From the NCBI GenBank assembly GCA_039619475.1, contig CM077115.1, positions 309,890,734-309,954,733 on the forward strand: a DNA stretch of 64,000 nt. The letters are read 5' to 3'. Positions 1 through 11,107 of the stretch are shown here, in pieces. This DNA is from Icerya purchasi (lineage: Eukaryota > Arthropoda > Insecta > Hemiptera > Monophlebidae). How positions within the stretch are numbered: position 1 is the stretch's first letter; each line of letters begins with the position of its first letter. A program made the translations under genes and the position numbers. The notes beneath the pieces were generated by a model that saw nothing but the letters and a program-made list of their open reading frames with translations, was not told where the DNA came from and searched no databases.

Positions 1-820
1 AGGTATTTTTAAATTATTCATTATTTTTTGCACATTTTATGTTTTATATTCTTTTAGAATATACATTTAACACTACAGCTCAGAAAGTATTTTTACATCA
101 CTTACGCTGAGCAAGTGCGGTAAATTCGTCAAGCCGAAAGTTACTAATTCAGTAACATTATTCGCCAAACATTTGGCTTTAAGAACTTTAAAAGGGAACT
201 ATAATTTATGAAGGAAAACATACGTTTGTATTTTTTATCCTGACTGCTGCTGTACGATTAAATAAAATTGGTTATCTATTGCAGCAAGTAAAGCAAAATT
301 TTGTTATCAATCTTTTTGTATGCATAATAATGAAGTTTTTTTTATTGGAGATAATATTTCATTTTACATATATAAAAAAGGGAAGGTAAAATTTTAAGGT
401 AAATATACAAGATATTCTGAAGGTAATTTTCAATTCTTTTATGTCGCGCAATGTTGCAAAATTTTTCAAGATTAAAATGATGTATATAATAAAATGCATG
501 CAGTGCTGGTAACGATAATAACAGCTTTGAAGTTGAAAACTCTTGAATTTAAATAATGAAGCAACAATAGGAACATATAATTCGCGAAAAAGGGAACAAA
601 AGAGATAATAAATATCTCAACTATTGTGTAGAAGGCAGATTTCTAATATAAATTGTTGTTTTTTAAACGGTGTAACTGAAAAGGTATTAATCCTGAATAT
701 ACATTTTTATCAAAACGTATTTTTTTGCATTAAAAATTTATTAAAAGTAATGTATTAAAGGTTCAGAATAAATTAAAACTGTTTCACAATTCAGTGTATC
801 TCTATAATAAAGCGCCAAGG
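1..820. other. AT-rich left edge, no gene recognised
   Basis: No long open frame or known repeat end is seen here. A possible splice acceptor near 78 (cactacag) opens about 15 codons that look coding before a TAA near 122, but I cannot assign them. A gene ending just inside the left edge is possible but unsupported. Confidence 0.3.
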
Positions 821-824
821 AAAT

Positions 825-2450
825 AAATAGACGAAAAATCGGAAAAAAATAAACGAAAAATCAAAAAAAAGTCCTGAGACCGTTCTATGGCACTTAGAAA
901 GCTAATTTTTTTTTTAATCCACAGCTTCAAGTCAGTGACTTTTAGGAAAATTATAGAGGGTCCAAAATTTTTATACCTTGGGGTTCAAAACGAGCAATGA
1001 ATCAAATTTTTCTTTTACCATAGACGAAAATAAGACAAAAGACCAAAAATGAAAAAAAAAATCCTTAGCCCGTTCTATGGCATTTAGAAAGCTAATTTTT
1101 TTTTTAATCCACAGCTTCAAGTCAGTAGCTTTTGGGAAAATTATAAAATGTTCAAAATTTTCATATCTTGGGGCTCAAAACGAGCAATGAATCAAATTTT
1201 TCTTCCACCATAGACGAAAATAAGACAAAAGACGAAAAATCAAAAAAAAATCCTGAGCCCGTTCTATGGCATTTAGAATGCTAATTTTTTTTTTAATCGA
1301 CAGCTCCAGGTCAGTGACTTTTAGGAAAATTATAGAGGGTCCAAAATTTTTATACCTTGGGGTTCAAAACGAGCAATGAATCAAATTTTTCTTTTACCAT
1401 AGACGAAAATAAGACAAAAGACCAAAAATGAAAAAAAAAATCCTTAGCCCGTTCTATGGCATTTAGAAAGCTAATTTTTTTTTTAATCCACAGCTTCAAG
1501 TCAGTAGCTTTTGGGAAAATTATAAAATGTTCAAAATTTTCATATCTTGGGGCTCAAAACGAGCAATGAATCAAATTTTTCTTCCACCATAGACGAAAAT
1601 AAGACAAAAGACGAAAAATCAAAAAAAAATCCTGAGCCCGTTCTATGGCACTTAGAAAGCTATTTTTTTTTTAATCCACAGCTTCAAGTCATTATGTTTT
1701 AGGAAAATTATAAAATGTTCAAAATTTTCATACCTTGGGGCTCAAAACGAGCGATGTATCAAATTTTTCTACCAAAATAGAAGAAAATAAGACAAAGACC
1801 AAAAATTACAAAAAAGTCCTGAGGCCGTTCTATGGCATTTAGGAAGTTAATTTTTTTTTTTAATCGACAGCTCCAGGTCGGTAGCATTTAGGAAAAATAT
1901 AAAATACTCAAAATTTTAATACCTTAGGACTCAGAACGAGCAATAAATCAAAAAATAGACAAAAAGTCAAAAAAAAAAGTTCTGAGACCGTTCTATGGCA
2001 CTTGGAAAGCTATTTTTTTTTTTGTAAATCGACAGCTCTACATCAGCAGCATGTAGAAAAAATATAAAACGCTCAAAATTTTCATACCTTAGGGCTCAAA
2101 ACGAGCAATAAATCACATTTTTTTGCCGTTTTTCAATTTTTTAATCGTTTATCAAAAACTAATTATTCTACTGAACTGCTCTAGGTCTCATTTAAAAGAG
2201 AATTGAATTTAGAGCATTTCCCTCGCTTACACTACCCTTCTAGCGATTGAACTTTTTGAGGAGCTATTTTAATTCAAACTTTTAACAAAATAATTTCAAT
2301 TTTCGTATTATTAGATGAAAAATCAAAAAAAAGTCCTGAGACCGTTCTATGGCACGTAGAAAGCTAATTTTTTTTTTAATCGACGGCTCCAGGTCAGTGG
2401 CTTTTAGGAAAATTATGAGATGTCCAAAATTTTCATACCTTGGGGCTCAA
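825..2450. repeat. 189-190 bp tandem repeat, eight copies
   Basis: The anchor ccgttctatggca recurs at about 880, 1070, 1259, 1449, 1638, 1825, 1988 and 2342, giving spacings of 190, 189, 190, 189, 187, 163 and 354. Each unit carries a run of A, the anchor, a run of T, a segment like cagcttcaagtcagt, and ttggggttcaaaacgagcaatga. Copies at 1070 and 1449 resemble each other more than their neighbours, as do those at 1259 and 1638, so the inner array repeats as a dimer of about 379 bp. About 150 bp of unrelated sequence separates the last two copies. The array abuts a decayed Helitron, so it may be satellite DNA or an internal array of that element. Confidence 0.9.
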
Positions 2451-2454
2451 AACA

Positions 2455-3675
2455 AAAAGGGAATAGATCAGCGCTAATTTAATAAGATCATTACCAATCG
2501 CATGAAAACGCGGTACTACTGTATTTACCTACGCAGTACCGCGCTTCCACCCACCCAAACAACCGTCACTGGCTTTTCGTTCATCGTGTATTACTCATAG
2601 TGGACAAAGACGAAACATCTTTTGTTTCCTCTATGGTGTATTATTGGTGTATTTTTAAATTTGAAAAACGACGTTGTAATTTTGAAGTTGTGATAGGCAC
2701 AAACTGAAGAAATGAGAAAACTAACGTATTTGCAATTCTACGAACAGTATCGTGATAGTGGAAAGAGAAATATAGAGACTGGTCGCAATCGTTTTATAAA
2801 AAGGGTTCGAGAAGTATGTGTTTTTCGAAAGTGGTCCAAGTTACTCAAAATTTTTATTAGAAATTGGTGAAGGAAAAATGCCAGAGACTTTGTACGGCGA
2901 AGAAAATGGAATCCTATTAAATTTCCCCGATTTAAAAATGTTTACTTCACTTGATGAAATGATTGATCACATTTATCTCGATGATGTTCTATCAAATTTT
3001 TCTAAAATGTCCAAAAGATGTATTTTATCACCAACGAATAAAAACATAAATCAAATAAACAGATTGATAATAGGGAAAAAAATTTCTGGAGATGAAATAA
3101 ATTTATATAGTGCTGATACAACTCTGATTGATGAAAAAGAAACAAATGGAGATTCCACACATTTATGTACTGAAATTTTAAACAAAATGTCAGACCCAGG
3201 AGTTCCAAATCACAAAATTACTATAAAAATTAGAGCGATTTGTATCGTCATCAGAAATTTGAATTTCGAAGATGGTCTGGTGAATGGAAGAAAAGTCGTC
3301 ATTAAATCTGTTAAAGGTTTCATAATTGAAGTATTTCGTCCGGAAAATGAATGTAAGACGTTTCTAATTCCTAGGATCAGTTTCAAATTTATAGCTGGCG
3401 ACACTGACATTTAGATTTTAAGAAGGCAGTTTCCTATCAAGTTAGCCTATGCCATGACCATTAACAAAGCTCCGGGTGAAACATTGGATTTCGCCGCTGT
3501 TGATTTGAGGGATGTCTTCACTCATGGGCAGTTGTATGTTGCCTTGAGTCGAATGAGAACATCGAAAAATATATGCATTTTGAGCCTTGGTCACGACGAA
3601 ACTCTCACAAAACGGGAATTTGGGGGTGGATCCGGGGGGGTTGGGCCACGAAGCGGCCAGGGGAAAGCCCCCTAG
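2455..3675 (+). mobile_element. Decayed Helitron, 3' part
   Basis: The right end fits a Helitron 3' terminus: a short GGGG/CCCC hairpin (3660-3671) runs into CTAG (3672-3675), followed by T, the expected host base. Upstream lies the C-terminal part of a PIF1-like helicase. A perfect 9-bp stem (cgcggtact/agtaccgcg) sits near 2510-2546. The left end is not certain: the rolling-circle initiator (Rep) domain is absent and the element is either internally deleted or 5'-truncated. The short frame from ATG 2712 runs into a stop and seems to join the helicase through a deletion. Confidence 0.75.
2818..3675 (+). pseudogene. Helitron PIF1-like helicase, C-terminal remnant
   Basis: Two frames, 2818-3414 (198 codons) and 3454-3672 (73 codons), together cover the end of a Helitron helicase. 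The first has an LLEIGEG segment, a conserved CILSPTNKNINQIN motif and a VPNHKI segment. The second carries the final helicase motif, [12 protein letters not shown] followed by LYVALSRM, which in PIF1-family enzymes contributes to ATP and DNA contact. A TAG at 3412-3414 separates them and the Walker A and B region is missing, so no active helicase can be made. The end of the frame overlaps the Helitron 3' hairpin, as is usual in these elements. The family call is firm; function is lost. Confidence 0.85.
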
Positions 3676-6007
3676 TAATTTATAATTGTCTTTGTCTCTA
3701 GTGTTTGGAAAATAGTTTTTGTTTTCTTCATGTATGAAATTTTTTTGGAATTTAAATGAAGTTGCTCATACGAAATTACTCTCTAGAGCTCAAAAATATT
3801 AAAGCGGGATAATTATTCATTTTTTTTCGTTACACATCGTGCCAATTTTTTGTTTTACTTTCTTTGAGGGAAAAAATTAATGCACCATGATCGTCATATT
3901 GAGGAGATACCAGTTAGGGTAATTCAGGGACTTTATTAGGCGCTTGAAATTAATTATAAATACCATTTATTTTTAAAACGTAAATATTTTATATAAATAT
4001 TTTGAAATGCATAGTCTAGAATACAAAATTAAATATTTTAATGTTTTTTTTAAAATTTAGATTATAATCATCGATTAGTAGTACGGGAAAAGAAAATCGA
4101 AATTTAGATGAAAATAGATATTTAAATACTACGAGGTTAAGGGATAGAAATGAAAGTGGAATATTATGAAAATTCATTGTGGTTAAGTAAAAATTTACTT
4201 GGAATTATGCGTAATGACTGAATTATTGTTTTTAGCTATTATGTCCAGTAACAGCTATTTTTCCCATAGTTGAAGCTAATAAGTTTATTGCCCGTCTCAT
4301 GTAAATCGCTCTTAAATTATACTTTCGTCTTTCTGTTGTTTATTATTTTTTCTTCGGTTGATTTTTGTTTTATTGTTTATTCGAAAATTTCATTTACGTC
4401 TTTTATGGCAACACAATTTTGTCCCTTTTACAGCAGTAGCCGTGAGTTATTTAATAAAATTAGACTTCATTTCAGAAACAAGCTACGATTAGTATAGAAT
4501 TATTTAACACACTTTTTGTTAAATCTAAATATAGTAGTTGGGAATAAATACCAATATAACAAACAAATTTATACTAATTTATTTATCTAATGTTTTCTAC
4601 GTGTTTTTTATATCGTTCGTATTACTTTTCTTAACGTGTCCATTAAAATTCGTTATTTATCTTCTAAACAATCTACCGTCTTTAATATCGTAAATATCTC
4701 TCCGCCTTTGATATATGTAAACAACTTCTCGCCTATATTAGAATTTGCTAATACCGACTTCAAACTGTTTATTTTAACTATATAAATGCTCTACTGCTTT
4801 CCATATTGACTTCAGTGTGTTTTTAGAGTTGTGTTCTGATCACGTATTTTGTGTTGTTTTATTTGTATTATTAATTTTTAGCTGATTATTTGTGCCCGAT
4901 AAAAAGGTTTCTAAGTAGTATATAAAATCATTTATTACATTTTCAATTTGTTTATTATATTGGTATTTATTCAAAATTACCGCAAGCTACGATTCATTAT
5001 TATTTTTGAAATTCTCTAATTCAGTCATCTTATATGATTACAAATTTTTCCGGAATTGTTTTCGTGTTTTTAATATAACGCAAGGCCGGTGCAAGCTACT
5101 ATATAGGTCATCTCCGTATAATTTTTGGTACATTTTAAGTGTTTTTTTTTTTTTTTAATAATGGAAGAATGAATATAATGTACTTTAAAATACATGTTAT
5201 ATTAAATTTTACGCGAAATAATTTTAATAATTAAAAAATTATCTTTGAAAGATCTTCCATTCTATAATATTTTTATTTTTCCCACTTTCAATTTAGAATA
5301 TGTAGAAACCAATTCATCCAGATCAATATTCCACGCCGCTTCTTGTTTTATCGATGGTGTTAACAAATTTATAAATCACTTTTGTACCTTTGTATAAGTA
5401 CATTTTAATTTTAATCTGGAAAAGCTGCATTCCTTACTAGCCATAGAGAGTAAGTGCGAGTAAAATTCATCGGCTGATAAACGAATTCAGGACACTATCA
5501 GACAAATTATATTTATTATCCTGAAAAAAACTTTTATGCGCAATGCTATAAGCTCGTTTTTTCTTTATTTGAATTACACTTTCGGAAAATGACCTTGGAA
5601 TCTCTATTTTAATTTTTCTAAAAAATGAAGTAATTAACCGGAAAATTATGTTTATACTATGTACATAATCGCTTTTTTCGAAATTGTTTAAAAAAAATTT
5701 ATTTAAAAATTTTTTGAGTACCGTATGCACTTCAAATGTTATAATTAATTTTTTAAAATATTTAAAAAATGTTTTTGCATTTGAGGTTCTACAGATTAAT
5801 TCCAAAGACATCGTTTGGCTTCTTTTAACTAAAGTATCTTCAATCTGCAAATGTTTCGATGAGAGATGTTTTGTATACATATCTATATATATATATATAT
5901 ATATATATCAATTTACACATTTCTATTGTAAACATGTAATCACTATTCGTTTCTTGTAATTTAATTTTACATTCATCGACGACCTTTATATATCTGTATG
6001 TTTACAG
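3676..6007. other. AT-rich intergenic stretch
   Basis: No gene is supported. On the minus strand an open frame of 137 codons (5467-5880) is rich in F, K, I and N and matches nothing I know; it is probably chance in AT-rich DNA. Just beyond it, minus-strand 5364 to about 5262 reads as a coding-like peptide with a WNIDLDEL segment ending at TAG, perhaps an exon scrap. A (TA)n run lies at 5883-5908. Confidence 0.4.
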
Positions 6008-6136
6008 TTGGAACTTTTTATTCAAGAATGCGAAAATAACGGACTGGTTTTTGAAGAACCCGAGCCATTAGAGTTTCCTAGATCACAAATTACAAAAGAA
6101 AGGCCAGAAGTACCATGGGAAGTAATAGAAGACTAA
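6008..6136 (+). CDS. Putative terminal coding exon, unknown protein
   Basis: A pyrimidine-containing stretch ending in tgtttacag (6001-6007) forms a good splice acceptor. It is followed by 42 codons and TAA, in phase from the first base. The peptide is not AT-driven in composition: it starts LELFIQECENNG, runs through FEEPEPLEFPRS and ends VPWEVIED, with many E and P residues. This looks like the C-terminus of a real protein whose upstream exons lie in the AT-rich DNA to the left or outside the window. I do not recognise the family. A run of A about 60 bases after the stop may be genomic. It could also be an exon scrap. Confidence 0.35.
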   Translation: MELFIQECENNGLVFEEPEPLEFPRSQITKERPEVPWEVIED

Positions 6137-8100
6137 GTTTCCAGTAATATTTTAATCTAAATGCCGGGTGTTTTGAAGCTGTATTTTGCTTTTCCCGCAA
6201 AAAAAAAAAAAAAAAAAAAAATACATTATATTTAATATTTAGCCTAAACTTATTTATTATTTTGTTTATACTTAATATATCATAAAAGTATCACAGGTAT
6301 CATTTACTCGGAAATTATTTATTTGCCGTAATATTGTATATTGATTTCTATTATTATGCTGAACACGTTTACTTTTTCCGCGCAATTTTTTTCATTAATT
6401 CTTTCTTTTGTTGTTGCAATCGTTGCGAAGACGATTGTGTTAGCGCGTCATTATTTAAAACTGATGTTTGCTTTGAGTCACAGATTGGTTCAGTGAAAAC
6501 GGTTTTCCACATTTTGTATTTTTTTCTTTCGCCATATGATACTATTAACATTATCCTTGCAGCGATAACTGTAATCGTATTTGTTGTAATTTTTTGATCA
6601 CTATTATACATCTTCGCTTCAACTTGAGAGGTACTACGCGATAAAAAAATTGTAAAAACCACCATATCCTATGTACAGCTCAGTAGTGTAAAATGAATGG
6701 GCTATTAAAATGGTAAACTAAAATTTTAGTGAACCAAATTGATGGTACACGGTGATGAAGTTGCAAAAATTCTTCTTTACGACTACAAACGAACGCTTAC
6801 ACAAGTACAACTGAACGTGGCAACGTTCCAAATTGTTATTAGGAATAAATAGTTTCAAACGCCCTTTCGAATATACCAATGAGTCGCAGTTAGAATTCAA
6901 GAGTTACTTTTGGATTGCGACCTATTTGTATAATTCCCATTATTATATACCATTCGACAATTTACTTTGTAAGTCTCATTTTTATAAATTTATATTACCG
7001 CTTAATTTGATAACTAAACTAAACGGGAAAAGTGTTTTTATACATTTCTCCTTCTCAACAACGAAAAATCAAATTACAATGTGTATATTAATGATATACG
7101 TTTATAAATTTCACCGAAATCGTTTGTACAGTGTAAAAATGGTTAAAAATTTACGCCGATTATTGGGGCGGCGACAGTAAGAGAAAATATAACTGAAATT
7201 GCAGTAATATAAATTAGACTAGATGATGGGCGTCTATTGCGTATCGTTGCAAGAAACAAATAATATGAAGATGTTGTTAGAGCTAGCTACAGATTTAATT
7301 CAGGTAACAATTTTTCTGTCGAACGCAATAATATAATAACTATCGATCTAGCTTCAATTGACTGTTGACCGGATCTTCAATGAAATCATTTAATTTTTTA
7401 AAAGAACATAATTTTACGACAAACTGGAATATGAATTCTATTGTAATGAGATATAAATTAGCAGCGTCATGTACAAGTTGCAACGAATAGCGAATGAAAG
7501 TCGATTCGAAGTCATCTCGTAGTTGAACAAAAGCTATCCTATCAAATACAATCCAGGCAGATCATAAGTAACGCTGGCAAGGCGCATTGGTTATTAATGA
7601 TTGTTTCAAGAGAGTAGATATCTTTACATGCTTCCTAGGCAGCAGAACTTCTGTAAAATTTATTAAAATGTGCGCTGAAGTTCAGACAAGAACCATCTTC
7701 TTTTTTATCGGCCAACTGTAATGTTCCATTTAAACTGTGCTACCTATGGATAATTCCGCCAGTAATGAATTTGTAAATCGTGCTTAGGGGTTTTATATTC
7801 ATTATCTTTATTCAAATCTACATTTCTTATGGAAACTAACGTTGGCGATACTTTAAGTTACTTTTTAAAATTTCGGGTATTTGTTTTCTCCATATTCGGA
7901 ATGAAAATTTTTTGACTCGTTTTTCGCCGGTTATATTAAGCAAAGAAAGTGCACCTGTAAGAAACTCTTTTTTTTTTTTTAACCTTACTTGATGACTACT
8001 ACTCATATGGGATCAGCACTGACCGGTATCAATTTCTAATAAATTAAAAATCATTCGAATCACACTCCGTATGGTCATCAAACGGATATTATACATTACG
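6137..8100. other. AT-rich intergenic stretch
   Basis: Nothing can be supported as a gene. A poly-A tract lies near 6200-6222. Open frames at 6334-6597 and 6833-7180 have the composition of random AT-rich DNA. A short open run at about 7222-7302 is followed by gtaaca but has no other support. Confidence 0.4.
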
Positions 8101-8830
8101 CATTACGAAATATGTTTTCAGTTCTGTGATCTGAACTGTTTGCTATCAAACTTGCCGTTGACTTCGTAATATCCTTTTATTATCTGTACCAATTCTTTAT
8201 CTTCGCTTTCTATATAAAACAGCAACACCCCATTCCGAAAAACATCTCACCGATGTTCAAAGAATCGAGTCATATTACCTTCACGCGGATACCGGACCAC
8301 AAGAATATTGCGAGAAATTAATTTGTCGACCTCGCCGTAAAAGAAGCTGCTGTCTGTTTTCCAACTCCAGATAATAACGTTTCTGTATCAGATTTTACGA
8401 CGCTGGTTAAAATATCTTTGGAAAATAAATAGTCTACAATTTGGCATAAACTCCCCGCATCAAATAAACATCGCTCAATTCGGCCGACTACAGAACAGTA
8501 GAATACACATCACTGTGGACTAGCACATCAGAAGAAATAGCACTGAGTCATTTGCGCATTGGTTACGCTAAAATCTTCCACTCCTGTATTCTCAACAAAA
8601 CTTCTCGTCCACTTGTGACGTTTGCTCCACTCCAATTTTCATTCAAAACACATCTTCCTCAAAATTTTCCCACATCCGGCTCTAATTACGTCTTCCTACC
8701 ACACTCTCTGATTTGCTCCAGGACAATGCACCAAACACTGAGAATTCTATTCCTATTCCTCAATAAGTGTAATCTCCCGTCCATCCGTTCCTCTGGCCAG
8801 TGTTGCAGTACAGAGCGCTTTAACGAATAA
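8100..8830 (+). pseudogene. Jockey-type LINE remnant (RNase H and tail)
   Basis: Read across frames, this plus-strand stretch matches the end of ORF2 of RNase-H-bearing non-LTR retrotransposons. A NSLSSL segment near 8190 corresponds to the DSLSAL region of RNase H. RIPDHKNIARN, then VDLAVKEA, near 8290-8350 corresponds to WIPSHVGI.GNE..D..AKEA. LRIGYAKIFHSCILNKTS near 8552-8610 corresponds to the LRIGHTRLTHSYLL segment that precedes the terminal zinc-knuckle-like region. The expected cysteines and histidines are mostly gone and frames shift repeatedly, so this is a dead copy. The clade within the Jockey/I/R1 group is not certain. Confidence 0.7.
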
Positions 8831-8851
8831 AGGTAAAGTAAATTAAGTCCA

Positions 8852-9270
8852 AATGGTCAAAAGTTCTGTACGCAGTAATGTAAAAACGTAGTATTTCCGT
8901 CAAAGTGATAAGCTTGTAAATGGTGCTGTAGGAGTTTTAAAATGGGTTTCTAAATCTACATTTTCATAGTAGTTAACACTGATATTTTAATTTTTTGCCT
9001 GCCTATATTAAAAATTATTTTTTTCTTCCCAATATATATGTGTTTCTTCACGGTAAATAACGTGATAACATTTTATGTCAATTTCTTTTGTTATATTACT
9101 AAAAAATTTTCTAGACACGTTTTTTTACGTTACTTAAAGACTACTTCATCTGTGTTCATCGATACTTATCGGTATTCATGTAGTCCACTGGCAGGTACAC
9201 TTTCGTATGAACAAAAAATGATTAAAATCGATACACACGAGCCAAAGTTACGCGTGATAAAATTGTAAAT
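8852..9270 (+). repeat. Dispersed repeat, copy 1
   Basis: This stretch is similar to 53431-53880 over several blocks: tacgcagtaatg, then aaacgtagtatttccgtca, then taaatggcactat/tggtgctgta, and later tgaacaa followed by an acgcg-containing block. Copy 2 carries a 60-bp insertion that copy 1 lacks. I do not recognise the element family. Confidence 0.6.
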
Positions 9271-9425
9271 TTATAAATTACAAACCATTTTTTTTTAAAA
9301 TTTATTAAATATTTATTTTAATGCGTACAATATAATATTAAATAATACGTAACGAAAAACTTTATATACCATATTATGTAATTAGTGAATTGTTCACAAA
9401 TTCATCAGTGCGTGTAGCATGAAAT

Positions 9426-9890
9426 TTAAAACGAAGGAGTAATATTTTGCTTTATTAGTTCCTCTCTAAAACAATAAACAAAAAAAAAAAATTTAAACCA
9501 TAGTAAATGAAATTTATAAGAGTATATGTTATGATTAAAGGAATATTTCCTAATCATGTGTAAGAAAAAATACTAATAATCACCTTAACTGCTGAACGAA
9601 ATCATCTTCAACATTATCATCGTCCCAGTCATCTTCCCAAACCTTTTCAAATTTTTCCTCTTCTTCATTAGTGGTGCCCTCTAATTTATATTTGAATAAT
9701 AAAATGGAAAATTTCAATGCGAAATACCAATAAAATCATTTCATGAAATAATAATACGTGTTTTCAATTGTTAAATATCGAATTAATTCTTACCTTCAAT
9801 AGGGAATTCTTCAAAATCTTCATCCTCTTCTAACCCATTAACCGCTACTTCCTTTTCTACTTCTGTTTTGTTATTACTTTCTAATGCCAT
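9426..9890 (-). CDS. SEM1: SEM1/DSS1 proteasome subunit, three exons
   Basis: Three minus-strand exons join to 77 codons plus TAA: 9890-9794, 9680-9584 and 9465-9426. Introns of 113 and 118 bases have GT-AG borders (GTAAGA and GTGATT donors; ATTAG and TTTTAG acceptors) and keep the frame. The peptide has the family pattern: an acidic segment EEDEDFEEFP, then VWEDDWDDDNVEDDF, then QQLREELIK. SEM1 (DSS1) is an intrinsically disordered subunit of the 26S proteasome lid and also partners BRCA2 and the TREX-2 complex; length (about 70-80 residues) agrees. The core WEDxWDDDNVEDDF is intact. Oddly, the tryptophan normally found just after EEFPxE (as EDW or EEW) is absent, the text running IEEGTTNEEEE; a missed micro-exon could explain this. 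AATAAA-type signals lie downstream near 9300-9320. The gene sits between pieces of a dispersed repeat. Confidence 0.9.
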
Positions 9891-10436
9891 AATAATTTAA
9901 TATTGTTTTTATTTTATATTTAAAAGTACACAATCGTACAATATTATAAAACAATTTTACCAACATATAATTTTATTAACTTTTTGCCTTAGTCATTGTT
10001 ATGAATGACAGTGATGCGCATTAGTTCTGATGTTGAAAAATTATTATCTTACGTGTTCAAAATTTTCTTTTTATTAAAATAATTTGATAAGGATTGTTTT
10101 ATATTAAATGATTTTATAAAAAAATAAATAAAAATACAGTCGAATTGAATACCTCCTCCTTTTTTGAAGTCAGTTAATAATATTTGGCAATTAAAACAGT
10201 TTCGATCTTACGGTATTATTGTTTTTTATTATTGCAATAAAATTAATATCTTGTTTGGTTTACATAATCTCTATGAAGTTAAAAAAGAAATATAATAAAA
10301 TGCAGACGATTATTTTTATTCTACTATTAAAATTTTAATGCATATTTATTTTTTTACGAGTGTTATTTTCTTAATTTTGAATATTACTAAAAAAAAATGA
10401 TTACATTTCAGTGTTTCGTTATAAATCTTATAAACA
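9891..10436. other. SEM1 upstream region
   Basis: AT-rich DNA upstream of the minus-strand SEM1 start; its promoter should lie here but I see no clear motif. A block at about 10150-10179 (acctcctcc, a T run, gaagtcagttaa) resembles 53914-53940, the end of dispersed repeat copy 2. Confidence 0.4.
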
Positions 10437-10545
10437 GGATGTTAGATTTTCTAATTGCGGGAAGAGGTTAAGCTTCAGGAGGAAGGAGCAGAAATTCGAA
10501 GAGAACAGGTAAATAATATTAACAGTTACTAATGTAACAGGAATT
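10430..10545 (+). repeat. Exon-like segment, inverted pair copy A
   Basis: About 110 bases match 12455-12560 in reverse complement. The core, 10438-10508, is 71 bases flanked by an acceptor-like aaacag and a donor-like acag|gtaaat. One frame is open and reads QDVRFSNCGKRLSFRRKEQ before ending in GAGAACAGG-TAA if unspliced. Copy B keeps this frame open with conservative changes. I do not recognise the protein. Confidence 0.5.
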
Positions 10546-10710
10546 AACAGTCTTTCTTTACTATTATAATTTAATTGTTTGAATATAAATAATAATTTAT
10601 GAGCAGGATGTAAATATAAATCCTTGTGTGCATTCGAGTTTTATATGTTATTTATATTTTTCTATTGGTAAAAAGAATTTAATTTGAAAAAATAAAGCTA
10701 CCTTTCTATA

Positions 10711-11107
10711 CTAGTGTCTAGCCCTTGAAACTCATCATAGATGTTATCAGTATTTTGCTTCGTATTTGTTTACATTTTGTACTTGGTGAAAAAAGTTCAA
10801 CACAATTATAAGTGAAAAAGTGAATTATTTGAATTAGGTAGAATTTTTAAATTGCCTTTCAAATAAATAAATAAAGGAAAACTGTTTCAACTCATTTTAA
10901 TCATATTCACAAAGCAATAAATATGAGTTGAAACAGTTTTCTTTTATTTATTTATTTGAAGGGCAATTTAAAAATTCTACCTAATTCAAATAATTCACTT
11001 TTTCACTTATAATTGTGTTGAACTTTTTTCATCAAGTACAAAATGTAAACAAATGCGAAACAAAATACTGATAACATTTATGAGGAGTTTCAGACGCTAA
11101 ACACTAG
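10711..11107. repeat. Foldback palindrome, arms about 180 bp
   Basis: The left arm starts ctagtgtctagcccttgaaa and the right arm ends tttcagacgctaaacactag; each base run of one arm is found reversed and complemented in the other, with few mismatches, meeting near 10908 around a short spacer (cacaaagcaataaa). The whole is almost one perfect hairpin. It holds no coding sequence, so it is probably a foldback MITE. The ends are ctag on both sides; no longer target duplication is obvious. Confidence 0.9.

Noticed and set aside
7222..7302. Short exon-like stretch ending in gtaaca
   Set aside because: No recognisable acceptor or homology, and too short to support.
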